Shown: positions 47,877-57,080 of the stretch, piece after piece
How the letters are laid out: every line of letters starts with the position of its first letter
How positions within the stretch are numbered: the stretch's first letter is position 1
Assembly (NCBI RefSeq): GCF_037190085.1
Contig: NZ_JBBCJO010000009.1
Location: 124,001-188,000, forward strand
Reading direction: 5' to 3'
Source of the DNA: Gemmatimonas aurantiaca
GTDB taxonomy: Bacteria > Gemmatimonadota > Gemmatimonadetes > Gemmatimonadales > Gemmatimonadaceae
Length of the DNA stretch: 64,000 nucleotides
The notes under the pieces: model-generated
The model's database searches: none
What the model was told of the DNA's origin: nothing
What the model saw: only the letters and a program-made list of their open reading frames with translations
Position numbers and translations under genes: made by a program

Positions 47877-49085
47877 ATGCCCGTCGCCTCTGCTCCACAC
47901 AAGGTGTGCATCGTCATCGGCACACGACCGGAAGCCATCAAGATGGCGCCCGTCGTGAAGGCCATGCAGTCACACCCGTTTCTCACGCCACTGGTCGTGG
48001 CGACGACACAGCACCGCGAAATGCTCAAGCAGGCCCTCGATGTGTTCGGGATCGTCCCCGACATCGATCTCGGCCTCATGCAGAACGGTCAGAATCTCGG
48101 GGTGTTCACATCGCGTGCGATGGCCGCCCTCACCGAGTGTTTCCTCGAGCATCGTCCGGATTTCCTCCTCGTGCAGGGCGACACCTCCACGGTCACCGCC
48201 GCCTGCCTCGCCGGTTTCTATCAGGGCGTGCCCATCGGACACATCGAAGCCGGGCTGCGCTCCTTCGATCTGTCGAGCCCCTTCCCCGAGGAAGTGAACC
48301 GCCGCATCGCGACCTGCACCGCCAATGTGCACTTCGCGCCAACCAACGAAGCGCGCAACAATCTGATCTCCGAAGGCATCCCCGAGAGCGATATCTTCGT
48401 CACCGGCAACACGGTGGTCGACGCACTTCACATGGTGCCGCCGCGCGAGCGCTTCGACACCGAAGTGCTGAACACCATTCCGTGGGGCGACGGACGTGTG
48501 CTGCTCACCACGGTGCATCGCCGCGAATCGCTGGGGGAACACCTCGACGCCATCTGCGATGCGCTGGAGAGCATCGTGCAGCGCCACGAACAGGTGGAGA
48601 TCGCGTTCCCCGTCCACCTCAATCCGCGCGTGCGCGACGTGGTCTTCGCGCGCCTTGGCAAGACCCCGCGCATTCATCTGCTCGACCCGCTCCCCTATCC
48701 GGAGTTGCTGGAGCTGATTCGCCGCTCGCACTTCGTGCTCTCCGATTCCGGTGGCATCCAGGAAGAAGTCCCTTCCTTCGGCAAGCCCATTCTCATCCTG
48801 CGCGATACGACCGAGCGCCCCGAGGTGGTGCACGCCGGATTCGGTGAACTGGTCGGCACCGACACCGCCACCATTCTCGCCCGCACCGAGGCGCTGCTGA
48901 CCGATCCGGCGCTCTACCAGGCACGGTCCAGCGGCGTCAATCCGTTCGGAGACGGTCTCGCGGCGCAACGTATCGCCGATGTCGTCGATGGTCTGCTGCG
49001 CAATCCGACGGAACGGCGCGGCCCGCGGCGGCTCGATCATCAGCAGGTCAACGCCACGCTGCAGCGGCTCGCGGTCGGCGCATGA
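47877..49085 (+). CDS. wecB: UDP-N-acetylglucosamine 2-epimerase (non-hydrolysing)
   Basis: 402 aa from ATG 47877; no clear ribosome binding site. Converts UDP-GlcNAc to UDP-ManNAc for cell-surface polysaccharides. Signatures are VIGTRPEAIKMAPVV near the N-terminus, LVQGDTSTVTAACLAG, GHIEAGLRSFD, the TVHRRES motif and the C-terminal SDSGGIQEEVPSFGKPILILRDTTERPE region. It is the first gene of a plus-strand operon with the membrane protein, GT2 and bactofilin-like genes. Confidence 0.95.
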   Translation: MPVASAPHKVCIVIGTRPEAIKMAPVVKAMQSHPFLTPLVVATTQHREMLKQALDVFGIVPDIDLGLMQNGQNLGVFTSRAMAALTECFLEHRPDFLLVQGDTSTVTAACLAGFYQGVPIGHIEAGLRSFDLSSPFPEEVNRRIATCTANVHFAPTNEARNNLISEGIPESDIFVTGNTVVDALHMVPPRERFDTEVLNTIPWGDGRVLLTTVHRRESLGEHLDAICDALESIVQRHEQVEIAFPVHLNPRVRDVVFARLGKTPRIHLLDPLPYPELLELIRRSHFVLSDSGGIQEEVPSFGKPILILRDTTERPEVVHAGFGELVGTDTATILARTEALLTDPALYQARSSGVNPFGDGLAAQRIADVVDGLLRNPTERRGPRRLDHQQVNATLQRLAVGA

Positions 49086-49131
49086 ACGTGGGTTCAGTCC
49101 TTCTCAATCTCTGCACACGGAGTAACCGTCG

Positions 49132-50127
49132 GTGTCGCGCGTAACCGGTAGTCCGACCCGTCGTATCAGCGAACTGCGGGATCGTGGATTCCGCGGTGGT
49201 CGCATCGCGCCGCACCGGGCCATGATCGGTCTCGAAGTGTCATGGTCTCTGCTCATCGATCTCGTCGTGCTGCCACTCATGTTCGCGGTGGCGATGATCG
49301 CACTGCTCGATCCGCTCATGGGCCTGTGGCGCGATTTTTTCAACGCCATCCGTGAACCGCTCGGGCTGCCGGGCATGGTGGCGACCCGCGTGTTCGAGGT
49401 TGGCCCGCTGGGCGTGGCCATTCCGTATTTCACGGCGCCGGCCGAGTGGCCGCAGCGACTCGATCTCATGACCGGCTGGCTGCTCACCGGCATCGCCTTC
49501 GTGGCCGGCATGTTCATGCGCGGGCGTCTGCTGCCGGTGGGGTATCTGCTGCGGGCCCTCGCCGTGCTGCAGGCCACCGCGCAGCTCTGGTTCAGCTTCA
49601 CCTCGCCGCCGTTCTCCTACTCGCTGGCCGACTACACCGCCGGTCTGCTGGTGTGCGGCGTGATCATTCTCGTGCTCGCGCCATTTCTCGTCGCGTTCAC
49701 CTTTCACATCTTCGACTTCCTGCTCTGGCAGAAGTTGACGATGGCCACGCTGCTGCTCGTGCACCTCAGCATCCTGCTGCCGATGCAGGCCGCCGTGCAC
49801 ACCTGGATCATCCACCGCGCATCGTTCCTCGCGATGCCCACGCTGTTCCTCGTCTTCGGGGTGCTGCTCGACGTGTTCGTCTACGTGGCGCTCTATGGAT
49901 GGGGCATGAGCTGGCGATCCGGTGGTGTGCTCGATGCCGTCGATCGGCGTCCGCCCACGCGGCCCGAGCGGTACCCGCCCACCCGTCCGCGTCCGACACC
50001 CACGCCCCAGTCGGTGCGTGCGATCACGCCGATCGGTTCGCGCGTCGTGCGCGCCATGAGTCTGGGTGGCATGCTGGGCAACTTCGTCATGCGCCGCCTC
50101 GGCATGCACCCGGGGGGACGCGCATGA
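49132..50127 (+). CDS. Multi-pass membrane protein, unknown function, in the polysaccharide operon
   Basis: 331 aa from GTG 49132 with GGAG 11 bp upstream. Six or so transmembrane segments (about 35-60, 112-130, 134-152, 165-188, 193-215, 225-255) occupy the first three quarters, with an amphipathic Arg/Pro-rich tail (VDRRPPTRPERYPPTRPRP) that is probably cytoplasmic. Not recognised as a known transporter. Its last codons overlap the next glycosyltransferase by 4 bp (ATGA), so the two products are likely made together; a role in export or as a synthase partner is inferred. Confidence 0.75.
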   Translation: MSRVTGSPTRRISELRDRGFRGGRIAPHRAMIGLEVSWSLLIDLVVLPLMFAVAMIALLDPLMGLWRDFFNAIREPLGLPGMVATRVFEVGPLGVAIPYFTAPAEWPQRLDLMTGWLLTGIAFVAGMFMRGRLLPVGYLLRALAVLQATAQLWFSFTSPPFSYSLADYTAGLLVCGVIILVLAPFLVAFTFHIFDFLLWQKLTMATLLLVHLSILLPMQAAVHTWIIHRASFLAMPTLFLVFGVLLDVFVYVALYGWGMSWRSGGVLDAVDRRPPTRPERYPPTRPRPTPTPQSVRAITPIGSRVVRAMSLGGMLGNFVMRRLGMHPGGRA

Positions 50128-51407
50128 ACGTCGCCACGCTGGTCGGCATCGCCAACGTCGGTCTCTGGGTGTGTATCACGGTCCTCGCGATCTACACCCT
50201 GCGTCACTACTTCTTCACGCTGAATCGCCTGTTCGGCAAGCATCGCCAGCCGTTCGTGGACATCCTGGAGGCCGACTGGCCGTCGTTGGTGGTGTTCGTG
50301 CCGGCACACAACGAATCGCGGGTGGTCCGCGACTCGCTCGACGCGCTGCTCACCTGCGACTATCCGGAAGACCGTCTCAAGATCGTGCCGATCGACGATC
50401 GGTCGACGGACGACACGCGGACGATTCTGGTCGAATACGCCGAGAACTATCCGGGACGCGTGATCCCCTTTCTGCGGGACGGCGGCACGCCCGGAAAGGC
50501 CGCGGCGCTCGCCGACGCCATGGAGATGCACACCGACGAGATCTTCCTCGTCTTCGACGCCGACTACATACCCGGTACGCGTCTGCTCAAACAGTTGGTG
50601 GCCCCGTTCTTCGATCCCGAAGTCGGCGCGGTGATGGGACGCGTGGTGCCGCTCAACGTGGGCCTCTCGCTGCTCACGCGTCTCCTCGATCTCGAACGCG
50701 CCGGCGGGTATCAGGTGGACCAGCAGGCGCGCATGAACCTGCGCCTCGTGCCGCAGTACGGCGGCACCGTGGGTGGTGTCCGGCGCGTGGCCCTCGAGAA
50801 TGTCGGCGGCTGGCGCACCGACTCGCTCGCCGAGGACACCGATCTCACCGTGCGCCTCGTGATCGCCGGGTGGGATGTGGTCTATCAGAACCGCTCGGAG
50901 TGTTACGAGGAAGTGCCGGAGACGTGGGAGTCGCGCATCCGGCAGATCAAGCGCTGGGCCAAGGGACACAACCAGGCGCTGCGTCGCTACGTCGGCGCGC
51001 TCATTCGCAATCGCAGCGATCTCCCGCTCGGACAGGTCATCGACGGGGTGCTGCTGCTGGGCGTGTTCGTGGTGCCGCTCGTGCTGCTCATGGGTTGGTT
51101 CTGCACCATCATCCTCTTCTACGCCGGCTATCCGCCGCAGTGGGGACGTCTGACGATTCTCGCCATTTCCTCGTTCAACACGGTGGGCAATTTCGCCGCG
51201 TTCTTCCAGGTGGCCGCCGCCAGTCGTCTCGATGGATCGCGTGAACGCATCCGGATGCTGCCGTTCCTGTTCCTGGGTTTCCTCGTGAGTACGGTGTCCG
51301 TGGGACGCGCTTCTCTCTCCCGCGCCTCATGGCTGCGTGGGCGCCCGGTGCAATGGCAGAAGACGGAGCGCCATCGTGAGGCCCGCGTGCCGCGGGGGAA
51401 GGCATGA
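50124..51407 (+). CDS. Processive family 2 glycosyltransferase (cellulose/chitin/hyaluronan synthase-like)
   Basis: 427 aa. One N-terminal transmembrane helix (about 5-28), a GT-A catalytic domain and three C-terminal helices (about 308-332, 340-362, 375-395). Catalytic motifs are VFVPAHNES, DDRSTDDT, VFDADYIPG (DxD), a TED-like SLAEDTDLT and the acceptor/pore motif QIKRWAKGHNQ (QxxRW), which marks processive synthases. It makes and probably extrudes a beta-linked polymer; with wecB upstream an amino-sugar polymer is plausible but unproved. No PilZ domain is visible. ATGA overlaps join it to both neighbours. Confidence 0.88.
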   Translation: MNVATLVGIANVGLWVCITVLAIYTLRHYFFTLNRLFGKHRQPFVDILEADWPSLVVFVPAHNESRVVRDSLDALLTCDYPEDRLKIVPIDDRSTDDTRTILVEYAENYPGRVIPFLRDGGTPGKAAALADAMEMHTDEIFLVFDADYIPGTRLLKQLVAPFFDPEVGAVMGRVVPLNVGLSLLTRLLDLERAGGYQVDQQARMNLRLVPQYGGTVGGVRRVALENVGGWRTDSLAEDTDLTVRLVIAGWDVVYQNRSECYEEVPETWESRIRQIKRWAKGHNQALRRYVGALIRNRSDLPLGQVIDGVLLLGVFVVPLVLLMGWFCTIILFYAGYPPQWGRLTILAISSFNTVGNFAAFFQVAAASRLDGSRERIRMLPFLFLGFLVSTVSVGRASLSRASWLRGRPVQWQKTERHREARVPRGKA

Positions 51408-52450
51408 CCTCGCCCACGCTCACCTTCGCGCTGCTCCTGCTCGCCCTGCTGGTATGGATGTCGGTGCCGCTCATTCCCGCCGTGATGGAGCTCGTGCGTC
51501 CCCGCGACGCGGCTCCGCTGGATGCGGTGGGCAACGATGCCGGTAACCTCACGTACTTCGCCGAATCGTTCACCGCACGGGCCACACGCGAAGGGCTGCT
51601 TGGCACGATGGTGCCGCCCCGGCTCTCCGATGGTACGGAAGTGCGCACCCACTCGGTGGGTCAGCCACTGCCGAAACAGCGTGGCGCCTTCGAGGAGTTC
51701 GTCGTGCTCATGGACAGCGAGCCGCTGCCCGAGGGCACCGAACTGGCGAGTGAGTGCCTGGCCCGCCTGACGGTGCGAGGCAGTCCCAACGTGACATATC
51801 GCGCGCTGCTCGGACAACGGGACATCTATCTCGCGCCGGGGTCGATGGTGCAGCGCTGGGTGCACTCCCGCGGACGTCTCGAAGTCGCCAACGATTGTCA
51901 GCTCTGGGGGCGCGCCACGGCCGATCGACAGATCATCCTGGGCACCAATGTGGCCTTCGAACGTCTGGAGTCGGATGTCATCCGCGTCACGGACGTGGAA
52001 ACGGCGGAGACGCCCGTTCTCCCGACGGGCGCCTATGAACGGTTCGTTCCCCGGAAAGCCCGCGAGCTTGGCCCTGCCTACTGGCGTGTCGAGGACGGTG
52101 TGTCCATTCCCGCCGGCAACGTGCTGATCGGCTCGCTCATCGCCACCGGCTCCATCGTGGTGAACGACGGCGCGCGCATCACCGGATCCATCAAAGCGCA
52201 TGGCGAGATCATCGTGCGCAACGGCGCGGTCATCGTCGGATCCATTTCGGCGCGCGATCGCGTGACGATCGAACGTGGGGCGCGGGTGAGCGGCCCGGTC
52301 ATCTCCGAGACGGCCGTGGTGGTCGAAGCCGCGGTCATCGGGGGCGCCGGCAAGCGCACCACCGTGACCGCACCCATCGTGCGGCTGCTTCCTGGGGCGA
52401 CGATTTACGGCGCCGTCATGGCTGCGGCGGATGGGATGACGGTGAGCTGA
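51404..52450 (+). CDS. Membrane-anchored bactofilin-like (polymer-forming) protein
   Basis: 348 aa. A single N-terminal transmembrane helix (about 7-28) is followed by a unique domain (about 40-240) and a right-handed beta-helix with six-residue steps (about 250-330): VLIGSLIATGSIVVNDGARITGSIKAHGEIIVRNGAVIVG is a region of repeated hydrophobic-x-Gly units. This is like the bactofilin domain, but classical bactofilins are cytosolic and have no helix this long ahead of them. Overlaps the GT2 gene by 4 bp; its 3' end overlaps the convergent GT2 gene by 35 bp. It may scaffold the polymer synthase. Confidence 0.7.
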   Translation: MTSPTLTFALLLLALLVWMSVPLIPAVMELVRPRDAAPLDAVGNDAGNLTYFAESFTARATREGLLGTMVPPRLSDGTEVRTHSVGQPLPKQRGAFEEFVVLMDSEPLPEGTELASECLARLTVRGSPNVTYRALLGQRDIYLAPGSMVQRWVHSRGRLEVANDCQLWGRATADRQIILGTNVAFERLESDVIRVTDVETAETPVLPTGAYERFVPRKARELGPAYWRVEDGVSIPAGNVLIGSLIATGSIVVNDGARITGSIKAHGEIIVRNGAVIVGSISARDRVTIERGARVSGPVISETAVVVEAAVIGGAGKRTTVTAPIVRLLPGATIYGAVMAAADGMTVS

Positions 52451-53282
52451 TCGTCTTCGCTGGCGCCATCGCCCGGCGCCAGCGTACCCGGGCATCCCGA
52501 ATCAATTGCAGCTCGCGGAGCGCCCGGAAAAAATCCCCACTGCGCACCTTCGAACCCGCCCGATGTTGCCACTCGGCGAGCGGTTGCTCATAGACGACAT
52601 CGTCGATCGTGCGACGACCTTCGCACTGCAGCAACGCCTGCCCGCGTGTGAGGAGCTCCACATCGAAGATCCATCGCGAACGGAACGGCTCCGAAAGCGC
52701 GGTTTCCAGTAGCGGGGAGCACCGGAACAGCTTGGCGCCACATTGTGTGTCGTACGAATCGATCCCCAGCAGCAGCGAGCTGCACGTCGCGAAGAGCCGT
52801 CCGAGATAGTGTCGCAGAGGTCTTCGGGTGATGTGACGCCCGAGCGCCCGCAGACGGATTCCCCAGACCCACTGGATGTCGTCGCGACGGGCGAGAGTCT
52901 CGCGCAGTGCCGGTAACTCCGTCAGCGGTGCCGACAGGTCCGCATCCCAGAAGCCGCACAGGCCGTCGGGTCGCATGGTCGCGACATGCAGCAGCCCCCG
53001 TCGCACGGCTTCGGCTTTGCCGCCATTCCGTGCGAGCGCCAGCAGTTCGATGCGATCGGGTGCCGCCGCACGCAGCGTTTCGAGTACACGCGCGGTGTCA
53101 TCGGTGCTGCCATCATCGACAAAGAGCAGCTGCAACCACGGGAACTGCTGCAGCGCCGACTGAAAAGCCCCCCCATCGAGACGATGGGCTTCGTTGTAAC
53201 ACGGGACCACGAGGACCAGCGGCAACGATGACACCGGCGATGACACCGGCGACGGTACCGACGGCGACGGGCTCGCGTGCAT
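52416..53282 (-). CDS. Family 2 glycosyltransferase (dolichol-phosphate sugar synthase-like)
   Basis: 288 aa. PCYNEAHRLDGGAFQ, LLFVDDGSTDDTARVL and FWDADLSAPLTELP are the GT2 donor-binding and DxD motifs. The layout resembles DPM1/AglD-type polyprenyl-phosphate mannosyl or glucosyl synthases. Ser/Pro repeats (PSPVSSPVSS) precede the domain. It has no membrane helix. Next to a methyltransferase and a GT39-like enzyme that would use such a lipid-linked donor. It converges with the bactofilin-like gene, the last ~35 bp being shared. Confidence 0.85.
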   Translation of the reverse strand: MHASPSPSVPSPVSSPVSSLPLVLVVPCYNEAHRLDGGAFQSALQQFPWLQLLFVDDGSTDDTARVLETLRAAAPDRIELLALARNGGKAEAVRRGLLHVATMRPDGLCGFWDADLSAPLTELPALRETLARRDDIQWVWGIRLRALGRHITRRPLRHYLGRLFATCSSLLLGIDSYDTQCGAKLFRCSPLLETALSEPFRSRWIFDVELLTRGQALLQCEGRRTIDDVVYEQPLAEWQHRAGSKVRSGDFFRALRELQLIRDARVRWRRAMAPAKTISSPSSHPPQP

Positions 53283-53284
53283 CG

Positions 53285-54007
53285 TCAGGCAGCGCGCGCG
53301 ACGGCGATCAGGGACAGCCCCACGGGCAATGTGCGGGCCGGAATCCAGACACGTTCCAGACGCCAGAGACGGTACAGCAGCGCATTCACGGTGGAAGATG
53401 GCTGCAACGCCTCCACGCGATAGCCGAACACTCGTTCCTTCACGCGCTGCGCGATCGCCAGGGGCAGCAGGAGCATGTTCATGTAGCTGAGATACTCCAC
53501 GCGCATGCCGGCCGCCGCGAGATGCGCGCGCAGTGTCGTCTCGGTATAGCGACGATAGTGGTTGTGCACTTCATCGTGCGGCCCCCACAACCACGGTAGG
53601 GCCGGCACCGTCAAGACGAGCGCGCCACCGACCGAAAGCCGCGAACGCAATGCCTGCAGCGATTCGACCGGCGCGGGAAGATGCTCCAACACGTCGAAGA
53701 GACCGATCAGATCGAATGACTGGTCATCGAATGGGATGCCATCCGGCAACGATCCGCGGTCGATCGTTCCCAGGCCGAGCGCCCGCGCCGCTTCGCATGC
53801 TTCGGCGTCATACTCGAACCCGTAGAGGGATCCGAACTGCGACAGCAGGGCCAGATTCCCACCTGATCCGCATCCGGCATCGAGAACCGTGGCCTGCGCA
53901 GGCAGTGGCAGGCGCCGGATGGCGCGCTCGATGAAATCCCGACGGCCACGGAACCACCAGTGATCCCGTTCGGATTCGGCCATCAGAGCAAAGGCGTCGC
54001 GATCCAT
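53285..54007 (-). CDS. SAM-dependent class I methyltransferase
   Basis: 240 aa from ATG 54007; an ATG 18 codons upstream is possible. Rossmann motif VLDAGCGSGGNLALL (58-72), then motifs LGLGTIDRGSLPDGIPFDDQSFDLIGLFDVLEHL (region about 90-124) and GGALVLTVPALPWLWGPHD. It lies between the dolichol-phosphate-type GT2 and the GT39-like gene on the same strand, so a glycan or lipid carrier is the probable substrate; that is inference. Confidence 0.88.
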   Translation of the reverse strand: MDRDAFALMAESERDHWWFRGRRDFIERAIRRLPLPAQATVLDAGCGSGGNLALLSQFGSLYGFEYDAEACEAARALGLGTIDRGSLPDGIPFDDQSFDLIGLFDVLEHLPAPVESLQALRSRLSVGGALVLTVPALPWLWGPHDEVHNHYRRYTETTLRAHLAAAGMRVEYLSYMNMLLLPLAIAQRVKERVFGYRVEALQPSSTVNALLYRLWRLERVWIPARTLPVGLSLIAVARAA

Positions 54008-54020
54008 GGCTGTTCGAAGA

Positions 54021-56012
54021 CTATTCCAGTCGCCAGAGCGACGTGGACGGCCAGTTGGCACGGGACCAGCGTTCGACGAGATGCATCGGCAGGACCTGCG
54101 TGTATTGCGCCTCTTCCGATTCCAGCACGAGCAGATACTCGTAGCCCTGACGCTTCACATCGTCGGGCGTGAAATGCCGGAAGGGGGTGAGTACCCGATG
54201 CCGATAGTCCGCGCCCATCGCGTAGTATCCCGAGGGCTGCGCGGCGAGATTGAGAATGCGCGACGGCGGCAGCGAGTCGATCACCGCGGGCACCGGCGCC
54301 TGTGCGTTGTGGAACAGCATGTTGTACGCCGCCCCTCCGGACAATTCGAATCCGAGTCCCGCCATCGTTCCGACGATCGCGAGTGCCGTCACGCCCTGCA
54401 ACAGGCGCGAGGGGAACCTCGTCAGCAGACTGCCGACAAAGACGAACGACAGGAGAATGGAGAACAGTCCGTAGCGCGGCACGAGCACGCCCGTGCGCAC
54501 CCAGGCCAGCAGTGACGCGACGAACACCAGCAGCAGCAACCGGTGCAGACGCGAACCACGTCCCGTCCACGGAGCCAGGAGTACGGCGAGCACCACCACG
54601 GCGGCCACGGTGGCGCCCAGCCCCGTTTCGAATCCGGCAATGTGCCCCGTCTCCGTCCACGGGTACACCAGCCGCTCCAGGAACGTCCGGGGACCCGGCG
54701 CGCCCGCGAGCAGATCGCCGAGCGGGATGCCCGGCAGTCCGGCGACCGACAGAGGATAGATCGGATTCCCGTCCCGCACGGCATTGCGCAGATACCAGAA
54801 GAGCATGCCGGGCAGAATGCCTGCGGCATACCACACGCCCTGTCGCAACAACGACCGCACATCGATCAACGGCTGCTCGAAGTCATCGCGCGGCGCGCCC
54901 CGATTGGCATACCAGGCCCAGAACACCGTCAATACGAACGCCGGCGGGCCGGCAGAGTACTTCGCGCCCATGGCCAGACCAAGCGCCAGGCCGAATGCAA
55001 AACTGAGATGGCGATCCTGCGCACCACCACGGACCCAGAGCAACAACACCCAGGTCGCGAGCAGCAGGCACAGCGCGGTGAACGTGTCGCTGTATACGAC
55101 GATGCTCTGATAGGCGAGCACCTGCAGCGAGGCAGCTGCCAACGCGGACATGCGCGCGGCTGTCACGGACTGACCGATTTCCCGTGCCAGACGATAGACC
55201 ACCCAGAGCGCGGCCACGCTGCTCATGTACGAGGCGAGAAACGCGAACCGGTCGCTCCCCAGGGTGAGCAACCAGCGCACCAGCAACTCGAAGTTGCCGG
55301 GATAGTAGGTCACCACTTCGCCATCGACGCCCGTTTCCAGGCGATGCGTCACGAGCCAGCGCGCGGGACGTGCCACGTGATCGCTGAACGAGTCATACCC
55401 CTGCAGCGCGGAGAGACCGGCCAGGAGCACGATCAACCAGAAGACGACGGCGATTCCCGACAGTGCCCACAGTATCCATGGCGCAACGACGAGTGCGTCG
55501 TCGCGGTCCACCGTCTCGCGCGTGTCCCGCCACACGTTCACCGGCACCACCCGGTGAATCATCACGATCACCAACGATGCCCCGAGCAACTGCATGCCGG
55601 CGATGACCGGTGTGGTGAACGCCCCCTGACCATCGGGCCAACGCACGAGAGCGATCAGCAGGGGCGGCACCACGCCCACGCCCATGGCGGTCAACCAGCC
55701 CAGGGGAGCGGCCTGCGGTGCTCCCCGCATGGCACCCGCGACACGGATGCCGGCCATGATCGTCGCGCTCATTCCGAGCACGCTGGCCATCATGTCGAAC
55801 CGTCCGATCGGGACCAGGAAGGGGATCCGATGCAGAACGGGATCGGCGGCGTACGACCGCAGAACGAAGCCGAGGAAGGCGGCATGTTCCCGCCAGAGCG
55901 TCACCGCATGGCTCGTGAAGAGCCAGACCACCAGACTGACGGCAGCCGTCGCGCCAACGATCAATGCCGCGCGACGCCGACGCTCCATCCATCGTTCTCC
56001 GGCGAGCGGCAC
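54021..56012 (-). CDS. GT39/ArnT-like polyprenyl-phosphate mannosyltransferase (integral membrane)
   Basis: 663 aa with about 12 transmembrane helices. The order matches GT-C enzymes: short N-terminal helix pair, catalytic periplasmic loop after helix 1 containing the acidic residues (region about 60-75), a long run of helices to ~540, and a soluble C-terminal domain (about 545-663). No strict motif is visible, so ArnT, PMT or Alg-like (arabino or mannosyl transfer) cannot be told apart. The neighbouring GT2 could supply its lipid-linked donor. Four bases separate it from the outer-membrane protein gene upstream. Confidence 0.7.
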   Translation of the reverse strand: MPLAGERWMERRRRAALIVGATAAVSLVVWLFTSHAVTLWREHAAFLGFVLRSYAADPVLHRIPFLVPIGRFDMMASVLGMSATIMAGIRVAGAMRGAPQAAPLGWLTAMGVGVVPPLLIALVRWPDGQGAFTTPVIAGMQLLGASLVIVMIHRVVPVNVWRDTRETVDRDDALVVAPWILWALSGIAVVFWLIVLLAGLSALQGYDSFSDHVARPARWLVTHRLETGVDGEVVTYYPGNFELLVRWLLTLGSDRFAFLASYMSSVAALWVVYRLAREIGQSVTAARMSALAAASLQVLAYQSIVVYSDTFTALCLLLATWVLLLWVRGGAQDRHLSFAFGLALGLAMGAKYSAGPPAFVLTVFWAWYANRGAPRDDFEQPLIDVRSLLRQGVWYAAGILPGMLFWYLRNAVRDGNPIYPLSVAGLPGIPLGDLLAGAPGPRTFLERLVYPWTETGHIAGFETGLGATVAAVVVLAVLLAPWTGRGSRLHRLLLLVFVASLLAWVRTGVLVPRYGLFSILLSFVFVGSLLTRFPSRLLQGVTALAIVGTMAGLGFELSGGAAYNMLFHNAQAPVPAVIDSLPPSRILNLAAQPSGYYAMGADYRHRVLTPFRHFTPDDVKRQGYEYLLVLESEEAQYTQVLPMHLVERWSRANWPSTSLWRLE

Positions 56013-56015
56013 GCG

Positions 56016-56903
56016 TCAGAAATCGATGAAATACGTCAGCCCGATCGCCTGGCGATTGAACACGTCCACCTTGCGCTCGTAGTCGAGACGCACCGACACG
56101 CCACTGCCTTTCGTGATCCACTTGGAGGCGAAGGCGGAGACGAACTGACTGCGGAATCGCGCATCGAACGGTGTGGTCGACAGCAGACGATAGGCTTCAT
56201 TGCCCGAGCCGACGCCACCACCCACCCAGAACTTCCCCTGTGTGCCCCACTGTCCGCCGGCCTGCCAGGCGCTCGAGCGGGCGCCGCTCGCCCGGTCTTC
56301 GTTGAGGAAGACGGCGGCATTGTAGATCCCGCGTCCGCGATACACCATCGATCCCAGCGAAACGATCTGTCCGCCGGCGCGCTTGTCCGTGTAGCGCAGA
56401 TCGGTTATGCCGGCGGAGACGAGCACGCCTTTCACTTTCGGCACGGCGATGAACACACTCGCATCGCTGCGCAGCTTCGGAAAGAGCACGGTGCCCTTGT
56501 CCGGCGCCGAGCCGATGCCGACGATGGCGTACATCCAGGGCGCGATGTTGATGTACGATCCGGCGCCGTACACCTGCTGCCGTCCATTCGGGCGGGACTG
56601 CGTGCCCACACTCACGAAGGGACTCAGCTTCGCGGACGAATAGAGCAGACGCGCATCCTGCCCCTGCCAGACCCCATAGCCATTGTCGGCGGAACTGTAG
56701 AACGTCGACACCTGCAGATGCCACGAGGCAGGCTGCTCGGCCGCGGGCGGCGCCACGACACGGGCGCTGTCGCCGGTCTGCGCCTCGAGAATGTGCGGCG
56801 TCGACAGCAAGGCGGACGGCAGCGCCAGGAGCAGAAGCGCGCGTGTGAGGAAGGATGTGCGGACGGAAGACAAGCGCGGTCCCGCTCCAGGAGCAGATGT
56901 CAC
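56016..56903 (-). CDS. Outer-membrane beta-barrel protein (YaiO-like)
   Basis: 295 aa from GTG 56903. A Sec signal peptide with hydrophobic core LTRALLLLALPSALL ends before about residue 42 (LEAQ). The rest is a series of alternating amphipathic strands (YGAGSYINIAPWMYAIVGIG, VKGVLVSAGITDLRYTD) ending in ...GLTYFIDF with a C-terminal Phe, as expected for a BAM-recognised barrel. YaiO and related porins accompany O-antigen or mannosyl transfer gene clusters, which fits the context. A 20-bp perfect palindrome lies upstream. Confidence 0.75.
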   Translation of the reverse strand: MTSAPGAGPRLSSVRTSFLTRALLLLALPSALLSTPHILEAQTGDSARVVAPPAAEQPASWHLQVSTFYSSADNGYGVWQGQDARLLYSSAKLSPFVSVGTQSRPNGRQQVYGAGSYINIAPWMYAIVGIGSAPDKGTVLFPKLRSDASVFIAVPKVKGVLVSAGITDLRYTDKRAGGQIVSLGSMVYRGRGIYNAAVFLNEDRASGARSSAWQAGGQWGTQGKFWVGGGVGSGNEAYRLLSTTPFDARFRSQFVSAFASKWITKGSGVSVRLDYERKVDVFNRQAIGLTYFIDF

Positions 56904-56985
56904 GAAACTGATGCAGGGGTGTCTGCTGCAGGACGCACGACCGGGGTATCACGTCACCGGCATCATCCGCACGTCACCCCTGCAG

Positions 56986-57005
56986 ATCGGGTGTGCACAC
57001 CCGAT
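56986..57005. promoter_or_regulatory. 20-bp perfect palindrome upstream of the outer-membrane barrel gene
   Basis: ATCGGGTGTG followed by its exact reverse complement CACACCCGAT, ~83 bp before the GTG of the barrel gene. It may be a dimeric repressor operator; a hairpin without loop is the alternative. No regulator gene adjoins it. Confidence 0.5.
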
Positions 57006-57080
57006 GGCCATGCTACAAACGTGCCCGCCGTCGGGCACTTTCGCCAGTGAAGGCGTCACGCGGCCGGCACGCCATTCTGG

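Noticed and set aside
54543..57050. 835-codon plus-strand open frame opposite the GT39-like and barrel genes
   Set aside because: The opposite strand has a credible 12-helix membrane protein and a signal-peptide barrel; this frame has none.
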